This document shows, in pieces, positions 54,567 to 64,000 of a stretch of 64,000 nucleotides of DNA. The translations under genes were made by a program, and so were the position numbers. The stretch is from J054 sp965223095 (GTDB taxonomy: Bacteria > Pseudomonadota > Gammaproteobacteria > Steroidobacterales > GCA-2729495). The stretch is from NCBI GenBank assembly GCA_965223095.1, contig OZ244979.1, positions 2,108,001 to 2,172,000 of the forward strand. Direction: 5' to 3'. The notes under the pieces were generated by a model. The model ran no database searches. It saw only the letters and a program-made list of their open reading frames with translations, and was not told the origin of the DNA. How positions within the stretch are numbered: position 1 is the first letter of the stretch; every line of letters begins with the position of its first letter.

Positions 54567-57500
54567 GTGCTGAAGCGTAAGCGCTATAGCTGTGGTGATG
54601 TGACCACGCGTCCGTTCATGGAGGAAATGGAGCGGCGCCTACTCATGTCGGCGGATGTCGTCGGTGCTTTAGTCGACAATGCGGTTTACCAGGATGCGGA
54701 GCAGCCGGATAAAGATTCGATTCATCTGGTTGAGTACGATCAAGTAGAGCACACCGAAGCGGCAGAACATCAAAGTCGCGAACTCATTATTCTTGATGCG
54801 TCCACACCCGACTATGAGAGCCTACTAGCCGACCTAACGGGTCAAGCCGAGGGTGATCGTTTATTCGAATACGCCGTACTCGATCCGAACGAAGACGGCA
54901 TTCAGCAAATCACTAATCTGTTGTCAAACTATACCGATCTCGATGCCGTGCACATTGTTGCTCACGGCGATCAGGGTAGTGTCAAACTGGGTAGCGGCGT
55001 ACTGGACTACGATTCACTGGTAGAAAGCGCTCGCGACATCGAATCTTGGGGGAGCGCATTCACCGCCGATGGTGACTTGCTCATTTATGGTTGCAATCTT
55101 GCGGCTAATGAAGCCGGTCGGGAATTAGTCGACGTATTGGCCCGATTGACAGAAACGGATGTAGCTGCCAGCGAAGATTTAACGGGTGCTGATTCGCTGG
55201 GCGGTGATTGGGATCTTGAGTATCAAGTGGGCCGGGTCGAATCTGATGTCGCCGTCAGTGCGTCAGCACAAGAAAGTTGGGAGAACGTACTCGCTACATT
55301 CACGGTTAACACAACCGACGACACGGTCAATGCAAATCCGGGTGATGGCAATGCCCTCGACGCGATGGGAAATACCAGTCTGCGCGCGGCAATTCAGGAA
55401 GCCAATGCGCTCGGTGGCGCACATACGATCAGTCTAGGTGCCGGGACTTATACCTTGACCGTTGGGGCGCAACTAGAGGACAACGCTGCACAAGGCGATC
55501 TAGACATTCTCGCCGACATCACCATTGTTGGCGAAGACGCCGCCACCACGATCATCGACGGTAACTTGGCCTATCGTGTATTCGATGTTGTGTCGGGCAG
55601 CCTGACCATGTCTGACGTCACGGTCACTGGAGGGTCAGAAGGCAATGGTGCCGGCATCGATGTTTCCTCGGGTAGCAGCTTGAATCTAGAACGGGTGGTG
55701 ATAAGCAACAATATCGCGTCTTCTACCGGTGGCGGGATTAACAACGCTGGCACTTTGCTACTGAACGAAGTGCGCGTTACCAACAACCAGGGCAACTTCG
55801 GTGGCGGCATCACCAATGATGGTACCGCGACAATTACCAATAGCCTTATAGATGCGAATACCGGAGACTTTGGCGGCGCGATTCGAAATAACAATGTGAT
55901 AACGCTAGAAAACGTTACGATTAGCGGTAACACAGCAAACAGCCAAGGCGGCGGGTTACTCAACAGTAACGCGGATGCAACCCTAGTTAATGTAACGATG
56001 ACCGAAAATCGGTCTGCTCAAAGTGGAGGTATTCACGAAACGACCGGCGGCACGAGAACTTATCTGACCAATACCATTGTCGCTGGTAATACCTTGCTCG
56101 ATGGTACGACTCCGTCCGATGCGGGCGGCGGCATTGACAGCCAGGGCTACAACATTATTGGCAACACCAGCGGCTCAAGTGGATGGATTGCCAGTGACCT
56201 GCAGAATGTTTCGCCGTCGCTGGGTCCGTTGGCAGACGGTGGCGGCTATACGCCGACTCACGCCTTGTTGGTCGGTAGTCGGGGTATCGACGAGGGTACC
56301 GCCACGGGTGCGCCGACTAGTGATCAACGCGGTGGGTTACGCGACGTGAGTGTCGACATCGGTGCATTTGAATATGGTGCCGTGGTGAACCAAGCCCCAA
56401 CGAATCTTTCCAGCGGGATTGAAATCAATACAGACGGTGGCAATGACACCTATCTACATGCGAACGATGGCGGCGCGATTTTTAATGGCCTTACCAGCCT
56501 GACGGTTGAAACCGCTTTTCAATTTGATGGCACACCGCTGTCAAGCTCAGTGCCGTTGGTGAGCTACGCCAACTCAACCATCTTTAATGAGGTGGTGGTT
56601 GCCGTGATGCCGGCGAATACAATTCATTTGGTAATTGGGAACGCCGGAATCACGACCACTCAGGCTTACCCGCAACTGCTTGATGGCAAATTGCATCATA
56701 TTGCCGTGTCATGGGACAACACCAATGGTGATGTTGCCGTATTTCTTGACGGCGAACTGGTAGAGCGATTCGCTGGCTTGAGAGCCGGCTATACCATTAC
56801 CGGACCCGGTGAGATGGTGCTGGGCCAAGATCAAGACACCCTGTTGGGTGGTTTTGCACCGAATCAAGCGTTTCACGGCACCCTACATGACGTGCGTATC
56901 TGGAATGAAGTGCGCAGTGTCGAAGAGATTGCCCTGAACTATCAGCACAAGATTGATGCTTCGTCAATTCCCACAGGGCTTGTTGCGAATTGGCAAATGG
57001 ATGGTTTCAACGGCTCAAGTGAGATAGTCGAAATCGTCAGCGGCAACAATCTGACTGTGGGCGACTCCGGCACTGGAGGCTCCTGGGTTGAAAGTACACC
57101 CGTCAGTGGGCTTTCAGTCGACGAAAACAGTGCCAACGGAACAAGTGTTGGCTTCGTGGTTCCGAGCGACCCGGATACGCACAACGATATCCTCAGCGAT
57201 GGTTCATTTCTGGAAGCGCCCGATCCCGGCGGAGGAGCCGTGTATTCGGCTGGACAAAACTTTGGCGACTGGACGGTAAGCTTCGGTGATATCAATCTAT
57301 TGGGCACCGCAGTCGAAGCACCGCCGGCCGGCGGCTGGAGTGTCGAACTCAACGGCACGATAGCGGGGGCCATAGAACAAACGATTCCTACCGAAGTGGG
57401 CCAGCAGTATCAGGTTACTTTTGCGTTTGCAGGCAACTGGAATTTGGGTGATGCGGTTAAAGATATGCGCGTCTCTGCCGGTGGACAATCAACCGACTTT

Positions 57501-60500
57501 TCCATAACCGAACCCGCCGGTTGGAGCCAGTCGAACATGCTCTGGGAGCACCGTAGTTTCACCTTTACTGCGGATTCCACAAGCACCTTACTGCGATTTG
57601 AAACGCTTGACGCTGGCAACACTGGGCCGATCGTTGGAAACATCCATGTTGTGGAAATTCCCGCGGCAATCCAGACAATCCTAGACAATGATTCGACGCT
57701 CAACTACGACGCAGCGACCGGTAAGTTTTACAAAGTCGTTACCGCCGGAACAGACTGGACAACTGCACAGACGAACGCCAGTGCGGATCTTTTGAACAGT
57801 GTTGCGGGAAATTTATCTACCATTCGTTCCGCGGCGGAAAATTCCTATTTGCAACAACTGTTACAGGCGAATTCAGTTAGTGGGGCATGGATAGGTGGCA
57901 GCGATGCGACGGCGGAGGGGACCTGGAGCTGGCAGGACGGCTCCGATGAGGTTTTCTACACGGGGGGCGCGGCGCCACAGGGTGCGTTTGAAAATTTTGG
58001 GAGCTTTGAGCCAAGCGGCGGAGTAACAGAAAACCACGCTGAACTCGTCGCAATAAATGGTGAGTGGAATGACCTGGATGGCGGCGCGACGCGAGCTTAC
58101 ATTGTCGAGTGGGATGCCAACGAAGTACTGAGTGGCTTTACATTCACGCTAACTGATGACGCCGGTGGCCGCTTTGCGATTGACAGTTCAACAGGTGAGA
58201 TCACTGTTGCTGATGGGTCGCAGCTCGACTACGCAACGAATACCTCTCACAACGTCACAGTTGAAGTCACAGACTCCGCTGGAGCGGCCTATTCAGAAGT
58301 CTTGACCATTAACGTCACCGGCAGCGATGAAGCAATTGCATTTGCAACCGGCTTTGTTACGACCTGGCAGACCGATAATCCGGGTACGTCCGCTGCTGAC
58401 ACGATCACCATTCCAATCGGCACTGGCACGACAGACTTCACTGTGTACTGGGGCGATGGCACAAGCTCGGCGCACACCGGCGGTCCGGTCAGTCACACGT
58501 ATGCAACGGCGGGTACCTACACGGTAGCGATTGTGGGCGATTTCCCGGGCGTAAACTTTGACGGCGGCGGTGACGGCAACAAACTGCTGAGCATCGAGCA
58601 GTGGGGCAACATTGCCTGGCAAGATCTGGATGATGCCTTTGATGGCGCCAGCAACCTGTTAATCAATGCCAGTGATGCGCCTGATCTTAGTGGCGTTACC
58701 GATCTGACTGAAATGTTCAAGGACGCGGTCAACGTGAATGCTGACCTAAGCAGTTGGGATACATCAAGCGTTACTAACATGACCCGAATGTTCTATGGGG
58801 CCAGCTCATTCAACCAAGATATCAGTAGCTGGGACACCTCAAATGTCACTTCGATGAATGGCATGTTCTATGGCGCCAGTTCGTTTAATCAGAATATTGG
58901 CAGTTGGGATACGACAAGTCTAACGAATGTTGGAAACATGTTCCGTAACGCGACTGCCTTTAATCAGGATATCGGCGCTTGGGATACGTCTAATGTGACA
59001 AGTATGATCGGTACTTTTTCGGGCGCGACAAGCTTCAATCAAGACATCGGTGCATGGAATACCAGCAGCGTAACCAGTATGGCGTCGATGTTCGCTGGCG
59101 CGACGTCATTCAACGGCGACATTAGCGCTTGGGACACTTCCAATGTGACGAGCATGGAGTCGATGTTTCAAGACGCGATCTTGTTCGATCAGAATATCGG
59201 CGGCTGGGATACCAGCGGCGTCACTAACATGCGTAACGTGTTCTGGAATGCCGATGGTTTCAATCAAAATATCGGTGCTTGGGATACTTCCAGTGTGACG
59301 AACATGGCTAATATGTTCCGGGAAGCCGACCTGTTCAACCAGGCAATCGGCGGGTGGAATACATCCGGTGTTACGGTCATGGCGCACATGTTCAACGGTG
59401 CCTTGAGCTTTAATCAGGATATCGGTACCTGGGATACCTCGGCTGTAACCAAGATGGAGCATATGTTCCGCTCCGCGGCAGCGTTTAATCAAGATATTAG
59501 CGGTTGGAATACAGCAGCCGTTACCGATATGCGATGGATGTTTCAGTCCGCGAGCTTGTTTAACCAAAACATCTCTGCATGGGATACGTCCAGTGTTACC
59601 AATATGTCATTCATGTTCGGCAACGCAAGTTCGTTTAACCAGGATATTGGTGCCTGGGATACGTCGAGCGTCACTAGTATGTACGCAATGTTCTACAACG
59701 CGGGCGTTTTTAATCAAAACGTTGGTGCGTGGAATACTACGAATGTCACGATCATGGAAAGTATGTTCCAGGGGGCGAATGCCTTTAACCAGAATATCGG
59801 TGCATGGGACACCTCCAATGTCGTGGATATGGCCTACATGTTCTATCTGGCCAATTCATTTAATCAGGATATCGGCAGTTGGAATACGAGCAATGTGACT
59901 GACATGCAAGGTGTGTTTCTTGGTGCGAGCGCATTTAATCAAGATGTTGGCGGTTGGAACACGTCAAACGCAACAAACATGACTAGCATGTTCCGAAACG
60001 CTGTTAGTTTTGATCAGAATCTGGGCGCCTGGGATATCTCAAACGTCACTGTCATGACCAACATGCTCGATAACACCAATCTGTCAATAGCTAACTACGA
60101 TGCGACATTGACAGCTTGGGCAGCACAAACTGTGCAATCGGGTGTCACGCTCGGCGCTGCTGGTCTGCGCTATAGCCTGTCGGCCGCCGACCGCCAGTCC
60201 CTGATTGATGATGATGGCTGGACCATCATCGATGCCGGCAGCGACAGCGTAATCACTATCGAATTCGCCAACGCCACTTACAGCGCTGCTGAAAATGCCG
60301 GGACGATGACGATAACTTACACTGTCACCTCGAACATCGTCAGTACGACAGACAAGGACTTCACTTTTACGATCACAGGTGGCACGGCCACGTCCGGCTT
60401 GGATTACACATTTGCAACGCCGGTGACGATCACCGTGTTGGCGGGTGATTACACAACGCCGGTCGTGCAATCCCAGGTGATTACTCTGAACGACGATGGT

Positions 60501-63500
60501 GCCAACGAACCCGATGAAACCATCAATCTGGCGTTGGCTGCCGCGAATGGCGAAAAGGATGTCGAGTTCGGGCCACAGACGATCGCGGTTGCGACGATCC
60601 TAAATGATGACTACAACAGCTTACCCGTTGCCAATACAGATACGCTAAATACGAATGAAGATGAATCGCTGATCATTGACCCGATTGCGAATGACACCGA
60701 TGCTGATGGAGACAGCATCAGCGTTGTCGAGTTCACGCAGCCAACGAACGGGACCGTGATCGATAACGGTGACGGCACGCTAACCTATACGCCCAATGCC
60801 GATTACACGGGTTCTGACTCGTTCGACTACATCATCACCGACACGGTTTCAGGTCTCCAGCATTACTGGGCACTCGATGGCGATGCTGCCGACACAGCGG
60901 GAAGCGCACACGGCACGGTGAATGGAGCAACGACGGTCGCTGGTGATACCGGCAACGGTCTCCAGTTCAACGAGACCAGTGATCACATAGTGATCCCCGA
61001 CGTGACGTATGGCGCCGAGTTCTCGATCGCATTCGAATTCAAGCTCGACGACAATTCTGGGTCGCTGTTCCAGTACCTATACAGCCACGGTGATATTAAT
61101 GCTGCGAACAGCGTTAACATTTTCATCAATGAAGATTCGCACGGTACGGATCCCAATGTATTGAGAACCGTTATTCGTGACGGCGACGACACGCTCGACA
61201 ATTCGGCACTGCAGTTCGATATTAGCAGCATTGTGGGCGATGGCCAGTGGCACACGTACACGGCAACCGTCGGTGCCAGCGGTATCGAAGTCTTTCTTGA
61301 TGGTGTTTCACAGGCGAGCGACCTTTCTCGTGGCGTAGACGGCGTTAACCCGGCTGGCAATTTGTATCTCGGTCAAAACTACACCGGCAATCCGGACCGA
61401 TTCTATGGCGGCGCACTCGACTCTCTTCAGATCTACGACAATGCGTTCGACGCGACCAAAGTCGCCGATCTCAACGCGAAGACACATTACGGGACGGTTA
61501 ATATTACCGTCGATCCGGTCAACGATGCGCCGGTGCTCACGATTCCTGCCGGCACAACGGCATATTTTGAGGGTGGCTATCAGATCATCACGCCGTCCGT
61601 CAGTCTGACAGATCCGGATAGCACCGACTTCGATGGTGGACAACTGACCGTGACAATTTCTGCGGGCGGCGAGGCAACGGACGACCTGTACATTTTCACG
61701 ACCGGCAACATCCTAGCTTCCGGATCCAATCTTTCCTACGACTTTGGCAGCGGGCTGGTAGCGATCGGCACCATCAGCGGAGGCAACGGTGTCGGCGATC
61801 CGTTGATCGTCGACTTTAACGCCAATGCCACGGCCACCGCCATCGAGGATGTGATCGAACAGATCTTTTTCCGCAACCCATCCGACGATCCGTCAACGGT
61901 ATCTCGAACCATTGATTTCCAGATCACCGACGGCGACGGCGGCACGAGCGCCGTTCAGTCCCGCACGATTGCCATCAATGCAATCAATGATGCGCCGGTC
62001 ATCACTGGTATCGATGGCGAAGTACTCAGCTACTCGGAAGGCGACGGTGCTGTCGTCATGGAGCAAGGCGGAGACGCACTTGTCACGGATCCCGATTCAA
62101 GCGATTTTGATGGCGGCACGCTGATTGTCGAGGTCGATTTTGGTTTGCAGGCCGGCGAGGATGTCGTGGCAATCCGCAATCAGGGTGCCGGTGCCGGTCA
62201 GATCGGTATCAGCGGCAGCAACGTCACCTATGGTGGAGTCATCATCGGCAGCTTTGTCGGCGGAACGGGTGTTACACCGCTCACGGTGACGTTCAACGCG
62301 AGTGCGACGCCGACTGGAGTGAGTGCGCTCGTCAACAACATTACCTACGAAAACACTAACACGGACAATCCGATTGAGGGGACACGTAGCGTCGTGTTCG
62401 ACGTCACTGATGGCGACGGAGGCATGTCGGGTACCCAGAACGTACTCATCAATGTGACAGGAGTTAACGATCAGGCGATAGCCGATCTCGACGGGGCGGA
62501 CGGCATCGGTTTCGATTTCGCGACAAGCTTCACCGAGGGCCTTGGCGCCGTCAATATCACCGACAGCGATGCCACTGTCAGCGATGTAGACAATATTGAT
62601 TTCTTCAGCATCGGTATCAACCTATTCGGCAACTTAGATGGTGCGGCTGAAACGATTACCGTCGCAGGCATCTCTTTCGCGTATGGTTCGAGCAGTGTCG
62701 TAGTAAGCACACTGGGCAGTACCGATTTCAATATCGATTTCGATGGCTCCGGCTTTACGATTACAAACGATGCCGGGGGCAATATTCCACAAGCGGATCT
62801 TGAGTTACTCATCCGTGGGATTACCTATGAAAATTTGGATGCCAATCCAACGGCTGGTGATCGAACAATTGACATCATCCCTGAGGATGGTGATGGTCTA
62901 AATGGCATCGGCTCGACCAGCACTATTACGGTGGTTGCACAAAATGATGCCCCAATACTCACCCTGTCCGGTGCGACGCTCAACTACGATGAAAACGATC
63001 CCGCTACGCCGATTGATTCTGGAATTCTGATCTCAGATCCCGACAGCAGTAACTTTGATGGCGGGCAACTTGTTGTTGACGTCCCGGTTAATGGCAGTGG
63101 GTCTGACCGAATCGAAATTCGCGATGAGGGCATGGGTGCCGGACAAGTTGGGGTCATTGGCAGTGACGTTTATTATGGCGGCGTGCAAATAGGTAGCTTC
63201 ACCGGTAGTGGTGCGCCGTTGCGTGTGACGTTCAATGCGACGGCGGATGCGAGTTCCGTTCAAGCAGTCGCGCAAAACATAACTTTCAGGAATCTTTCGG
63301 ACACACCTTCTACTGCCGACCGCACTGTTCGCTTTGTCGTCACCGATGGTGACGGTGGCACCAGCACCGCGCAAATGACCACCGTTTTTGTTAATGCGTT
63401 GGACGATGCACCTGAACTAGACCTAGACGCGGACAATTCTTCATCGACCGGCTTGAACTTTAGTAGCACATGGGTTGAAGGTAGCGGTCAGGTTGCAGTT

Positions 63501-64000
63501 GCAGATAGTGACGCCACTTTGATAGACATTGACAGCACCAATCTGATTTCGATGACTGTCACCATCACGAATATCATCGATATTTCAGCTGAGACTTTAT
63601 CGGCAGATACAACCGGAACGTCAATTGTCGCTAATTACGACTCGGCAACGGGCATTTTGACCTTGACCGGGGTCGATACGGTTGAAAACTATGAGCAAGT
63701 GTTACGCACAGTTGCCTATGACAACACCGCATCGAACCCGAACTCAGCTGACCGCTCTATTTCCTTTGTTGCGCAAGATGCAGCAAATTCAAGCCTTGTT
63801 GCTACCACCACTCTGACCATGTCTGCTGGTGCAAATATGGGGCTCGTTGGCCACTATCAACTTGATGAAGGCTCGGGAAACATTGCTGTAGACAGTTCCG
63901 TATATGGTTGGGATGGTAGCCATGCTGGGCCTACCGACCCTGTCCATGTTGCTGGCCACATAGGCAGTGGCGCACTCGACTTTTCCGGCGATTTCGATGT
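54567..64000 (+). CDS. giant multidomain surface protein, LEPR-XLL-like N-terminus (3' end outside window)
   Basis: One frame is open for 3,144 codons from GTG 54567 to the window edge. Near the start, MERRLLMSAD (residues 21-30) fits the LEPR-XLL motif; there is no ordinary signal peptide. Then: DUF4347 (72-242); beta-helix with TSLRAAIQEANA and a DIGAFEYG end (243-607); LamG (614-812); a cadherin-like domain interrupted by DUF642-like and C-type lectin parts (842-1252); PKD-like (1252-1332); 18 BspA-type repeats (1388-1837); Calx-beta (1893-2020); an Ig-like domain with LamG inside (2020-2324); five cadherin-like repeats (2321-3087); a third LamG begins. Likely the cargo of the upstream export genes. 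Start codon has only weak GGA ahead. Confidence 0.9.
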   Translation, partial: MLKRKRYSCGDVTTRPFMEEMERRLLMSADVVGALVDNAVYQDAEQPDKDSIHLVEYDQVEHTEAAEHQSRELIILDASTPDYESLLADLTGQAEGDRLFEYAVLDPNEDGIQQITNLLSNYTDLDAVHIVAHGDQGSVKLGSGVLDYDSLVESARDIESWGSAFTADGDLLIYGCNLAANEAGRELVDVLARLTETDVAASEDLTGADSLGGDWDLEYQVGRVESDVAVSASAQESWENVLATFTVNTTDDTVNANPGDGNALDAMGNTSLRAAIQEANALGGAHTISLGAGTYTLTVGAQLEDNAAQGDLDILADITIVGEDAATTIIDGNLAYRVFDVVSGSLTMSDVTVTGGSEGNGAGIDVSSGSSLNLERVVISNNIASSTGGGINNAGTLLLNEVRVTNNQGNFGGGITNDGTATITNSLIDANTGDFGGAIRNNNVITLENVTISGNTANSQGGGLLNSNADATLVNVTMTENRSAQSGGIHETTGGTRTYLTNTIVAGNTLLDGTTPSDAGGGIDSQGYNIIGNTSGSSGWIASDLQNVSPSLGPLADGGGYTPTHALLVGSRGIDEGTATGAPTSDQRGGLRDVSVDIGAFEYGAVVNQAPTNLSSGIEINTDGGNDTYLHANDGGAIFNGLTSLTVETAFQFDGTPLSSSVPLVSYANSTIFNEVVVAVMPANTIHLVIGNAGITTTQAYPQLLDGKLHHIAVSWDNTNGDVAVFLDGELVERFAGLRAGYTITGPGEMVLGQDQDTLLGGFAPNQAFHGTLHDVRIWNEVRSVEEIALNYQHKIDASSIPTGLVANWQMDGFNGSSEIVEIVSGNNLTVGDSGTGGSWVESTPVSGLSVDENSANGTSVGFVVPSDPDTHNDILSDGSFLEAPDPGGGAVYSAGQNFGDWTVSFGDINLLGTAVEAPPAGGWSVELNGTIAGAIEQTIPTEVGQQYQVTFAFAGNWNLGDAVKDMRVSAGGQSTDFSITEPAGWSQSNMLWEHRSFTFTADSTSTLLRFETLDAGNTGPIVGNIHVVEIPAAIQTILDNDSTLNYDAATGKFYKVVTAGTDWTTAQTNASADLLNSVAGNLSTIRSAAENSYLQQLLQANSVSGAWIGGSDATAEGTWSWQDGSDEVFYTGGAAPQGAFENFGSFEPSGGVTENHAELVAINGEWNDLDGGATRAYIVEWDANEVLSGFTFTLTDDAGGRFAIDSSTGEITVADGSQLDYATNTSHNVTVEVTDSAGAAYSEVLTINVTGSDEAIAFATGFVTTWQTDNPGTSAADTITIPIGTGTTDFTVYWGDGTSSAHTGGPVSHTYATAGTYTVAIVGDFPGVNFDGGGDGNKLLSIEQWGNIAWQDLDDAFDGASNLLINASDAPDLSGVTDLTEMFKDAVNVNADLSSWDTSSVTNMTRMFYGASSFNQDISSWDTSNVTSMNGMFYGASSFNQNIGSWDTTSLTNVGNMFRNATAFNQDIGAWDTSNVTSMIGTFSGATSFNQDIGAWNTSSVTSMASMFAGATSFNGDISAWDTSNVTSMESMFQDAILFDQNIGGWDTSGVTNMRNVFWNADGFNQNIGAWDTSSVTNMANMFREADLFNQAIGGWNTSGVTVMAHMFNGALSFNQDIGTWDTSAVTKMEHMFRSAAAFNQDISGWNTAAVTDMRWMFQSASLFNQNISAWDTSSVTNMSFMFGNASSFNQDIGAWDTSSVTSMYAMFYNAGVFNQNVGAWNTTNVTIMESMFQGANAFNQNIGAWDTSNVVDMAYMFYLANSFNQDIGSWNTSNVTDMQGVFLGASAFNQDVGGWNTSNATNMTSMFRNAVSFDQNLGAWDISNVTVMTNMLDNTNLSIANYDATLTAWAAQTVQSGVTLGAAGLRYSLSAADRQSLIDDDGWTIIDAGSDSVITIEFANATYSAAENAGTMTITYTVTSNIVSTTDKDFTFTITGGTATSGLDYTFATPVTITVLAGDYTTPVVQSQVITLNDDGANEPDETINLALAAANGEKDVEFGPQTIAVATILNDDYNSLPVANTDTLNTNEDESLIIDPIANDTDADGDSISVVEFTQPTNGTVIDNGDGTLTYTPNADYTGSDSFDYIITDTVSGLQHYWALDGDAADTAGSAHGTVNGATTVAGDTGNGLQFNETSDHIVIPDVTYGAEFSIAFEFKLDDNSGSLFQYLYSHGDINAANSVNIFINEDSHGTDPNVLRTVIRDGDDTLDNSALQFDISSIVGDGQWHTYTATVGASGIEVFLDGVSQASDLSRGVDGVNPAGNLYLGQNYTGNPDRFYGGALDSLQIYDNAFDATKVADLNAKTHYGTVNITVDPVNDAPVLTIPAGTTAYFEGGYQIITPSVSLTDPDSTDFDGGQLTVTISAGGEATDDLYIFTTGNILASGSNLSYDFGSGLVAIGTISGGNGVGDPLIVDFNANATATAIEDVIEQIFFRNPSDDPSTVSRTIDFQITDGDGGTSAVQSRTIAINAINDAPVITGIDGEVLSYSEGDGAVVMEQGGDALVTDPDSSDFDGGTLIVEVDFGLQAGEDVVAIRNQGAGAGQIGISGSNVTYGGVIIGSFVGGTGVTPLTVTFNASATPTGVSALVNNITYENTNTDNPIEGTRSVVFDVTDGDGGMSGTQNVLINVTGVNDQAIADLDGADGIGFDFATSFTEGLGAVNITDSDATVSDVDNIDFFSIGINLFGNLDGAAETITVAGISFAYGSSSVVVSTLGSTDFNIDFDGSGFTITNDAGGNIPQADLELLIRGITYENLDANPTAGDRTIDIIPEDGDGLNGIGSTSTITVVAQNDAPILTLSGATLNYDENDPATPIDSGILISDPDSSNFDGGQLVVDVPVNGSGSDRIEIRDEGMGAGQVGVIGSDVYYGGVQIGSFTGSGAPLRVTFNATADASSVQAVAQNITFRNLSDTPSTADRTVRFVVTDGDGGTSTAQMTTVFVNALDDAPELDLDADNSSSTGLNFSSTWVEGSGQVAVADSDATLIDIDSTNLISMTVTITNIIDISAETLSADTTGTSIVANYDSATGILTLTGVDTVENYEQVLRTVAYDNTASNPNSADRSISFVAQDAANSSLVATTTLTMSAGANMGLVGHYQLDEGSGNIAVDSSVYGWDGSHAGPTDPVHVAGHIGSGALDFSGDFD
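58728..60077 (+). repeat. 18 tandem 75-base units encoding BspA-type (DUF285) repeats
   Basis: Each unit encodes 25 residues of the form FNQDIGAWDTSNVTSMxxMF followed by xxA and two variable residues. The period is exactly 75 bases with no insertions across all 18 units. Sequence varies at third codon positions and at the variable residues, so the units are old or diversified, not recent copies. The fold is leucine-rich-repeat-like, as in BspA adhesins. Confidence 0.92.
61527..63830 (+). repeat. five cadherin-like repeats in the giant protein
   Basis: Units of about 140-160 residues each carry a DPDSxxFDGG-type calcium motif (DPDSTDFDGG, DPDSSDFDGG, DPDSSNFDGG) or a DSDAT variant and a closing DGDGGTS-type turn, linked by NDAP. 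They are diverged copies. They would be rigid when calcium is bound, forming a stalk. Confidence 0.85.

Noticed and set aside
59106..59567. 153-residue antisense frame rich in repeated motifs
   Set aside because: It is the reverse strand of the BspA repeats; its apparent repeats come from the 75-base period of the real gene.
58728..60077. CRISPR-like or satellite DNA array
   Set aside because: The 75-base period is in frame, encodes 25-residue BspA-type units, and shows codon-level divergence without identical repeats or spacers.

Overview
The window is one stretch of a gammaproteobacterial chromosome. The core gene neighbourhoods are typical of that class: lptF-lptG divergent from pepA-holC-valS, pcnB-folK-deoxynucleoside kinase-panB-panC, nnrD-tsaE-amidase-mutL-miaA-hfq-hflX-hflK-hflC-DUF2065-purA, and moxR-DUF58-tgpA. 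Genus cannot be decided from these genes. I found no insertion sequence, prophage, integrase or CRISPR array.

Bases 1-31,700 are housekeeping. In order they hold a truncated MFS transporter; a minus-strand moxR/DUF58/transglutaminase operon; valS, holC and pepA (minus); the LPS-export permeases lptF and lptG (plus); an RDD membrane protein and a tRNA-Glu(CTC) (minus); the pcnB-to-panC run; a small PEP-CTERM-like secreted protein; queG (minus); and the long nnrD-to-purA run ending in a DUF6279 lipoprotein. Many of these genes overlap by 1-4 bases and are probably co-transcribed.

Bases 31,700-46,300 are accessory and look metabolic. They encode a carotenoid oxygenase, a PNPOx-fold protein, an RRM protein, a TonB-dependent receptor with a Tat-type flavin amine oxidase, PPK2, three TetR regulators, a secreted CxxC protein paired with a DoxX-like protein, a 7Fe ferredoxin next to an unrecognised eight-helix membrane protein, and two small secreted proteins. 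Two of the TetR genes are paralogues, and both have a TTAC-N6-GTAA inverted repeat upstream, so a small shared regulon is likely.

Bases 46,700-64,000 hold the most unusual locus: five consecutive plus-strand genes that look like a dedicated export and anchoring system for one giant surface protein. They are (1) a GAF-domain/HlyD-type adaptor fusion, (2) a PqqD-like/M50 zinc protease/HlyD fusion with an HELGH site, (3) a short SecA-like ATPase that ends inside the helical scaffold and lacks the two-helix finger, (4) a second membrane-fusion-type adaptor fused to a SPOR-type C-terminus, and (5) a single open frame of more than 3,140 codons running off the window. That frame starts with a LEPR-XLL-like motif and DUF4347, followed by beta-helix, LamG, C-type lectin, BspA-type repeats, Calx-beta and cadherin-like domains. 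No ABC exporter or outer-membrane channel is seen; they may lie beyond the window. Coordinates and motifs are read directly from the sequence; family names come from recognised motifs, without database searches.
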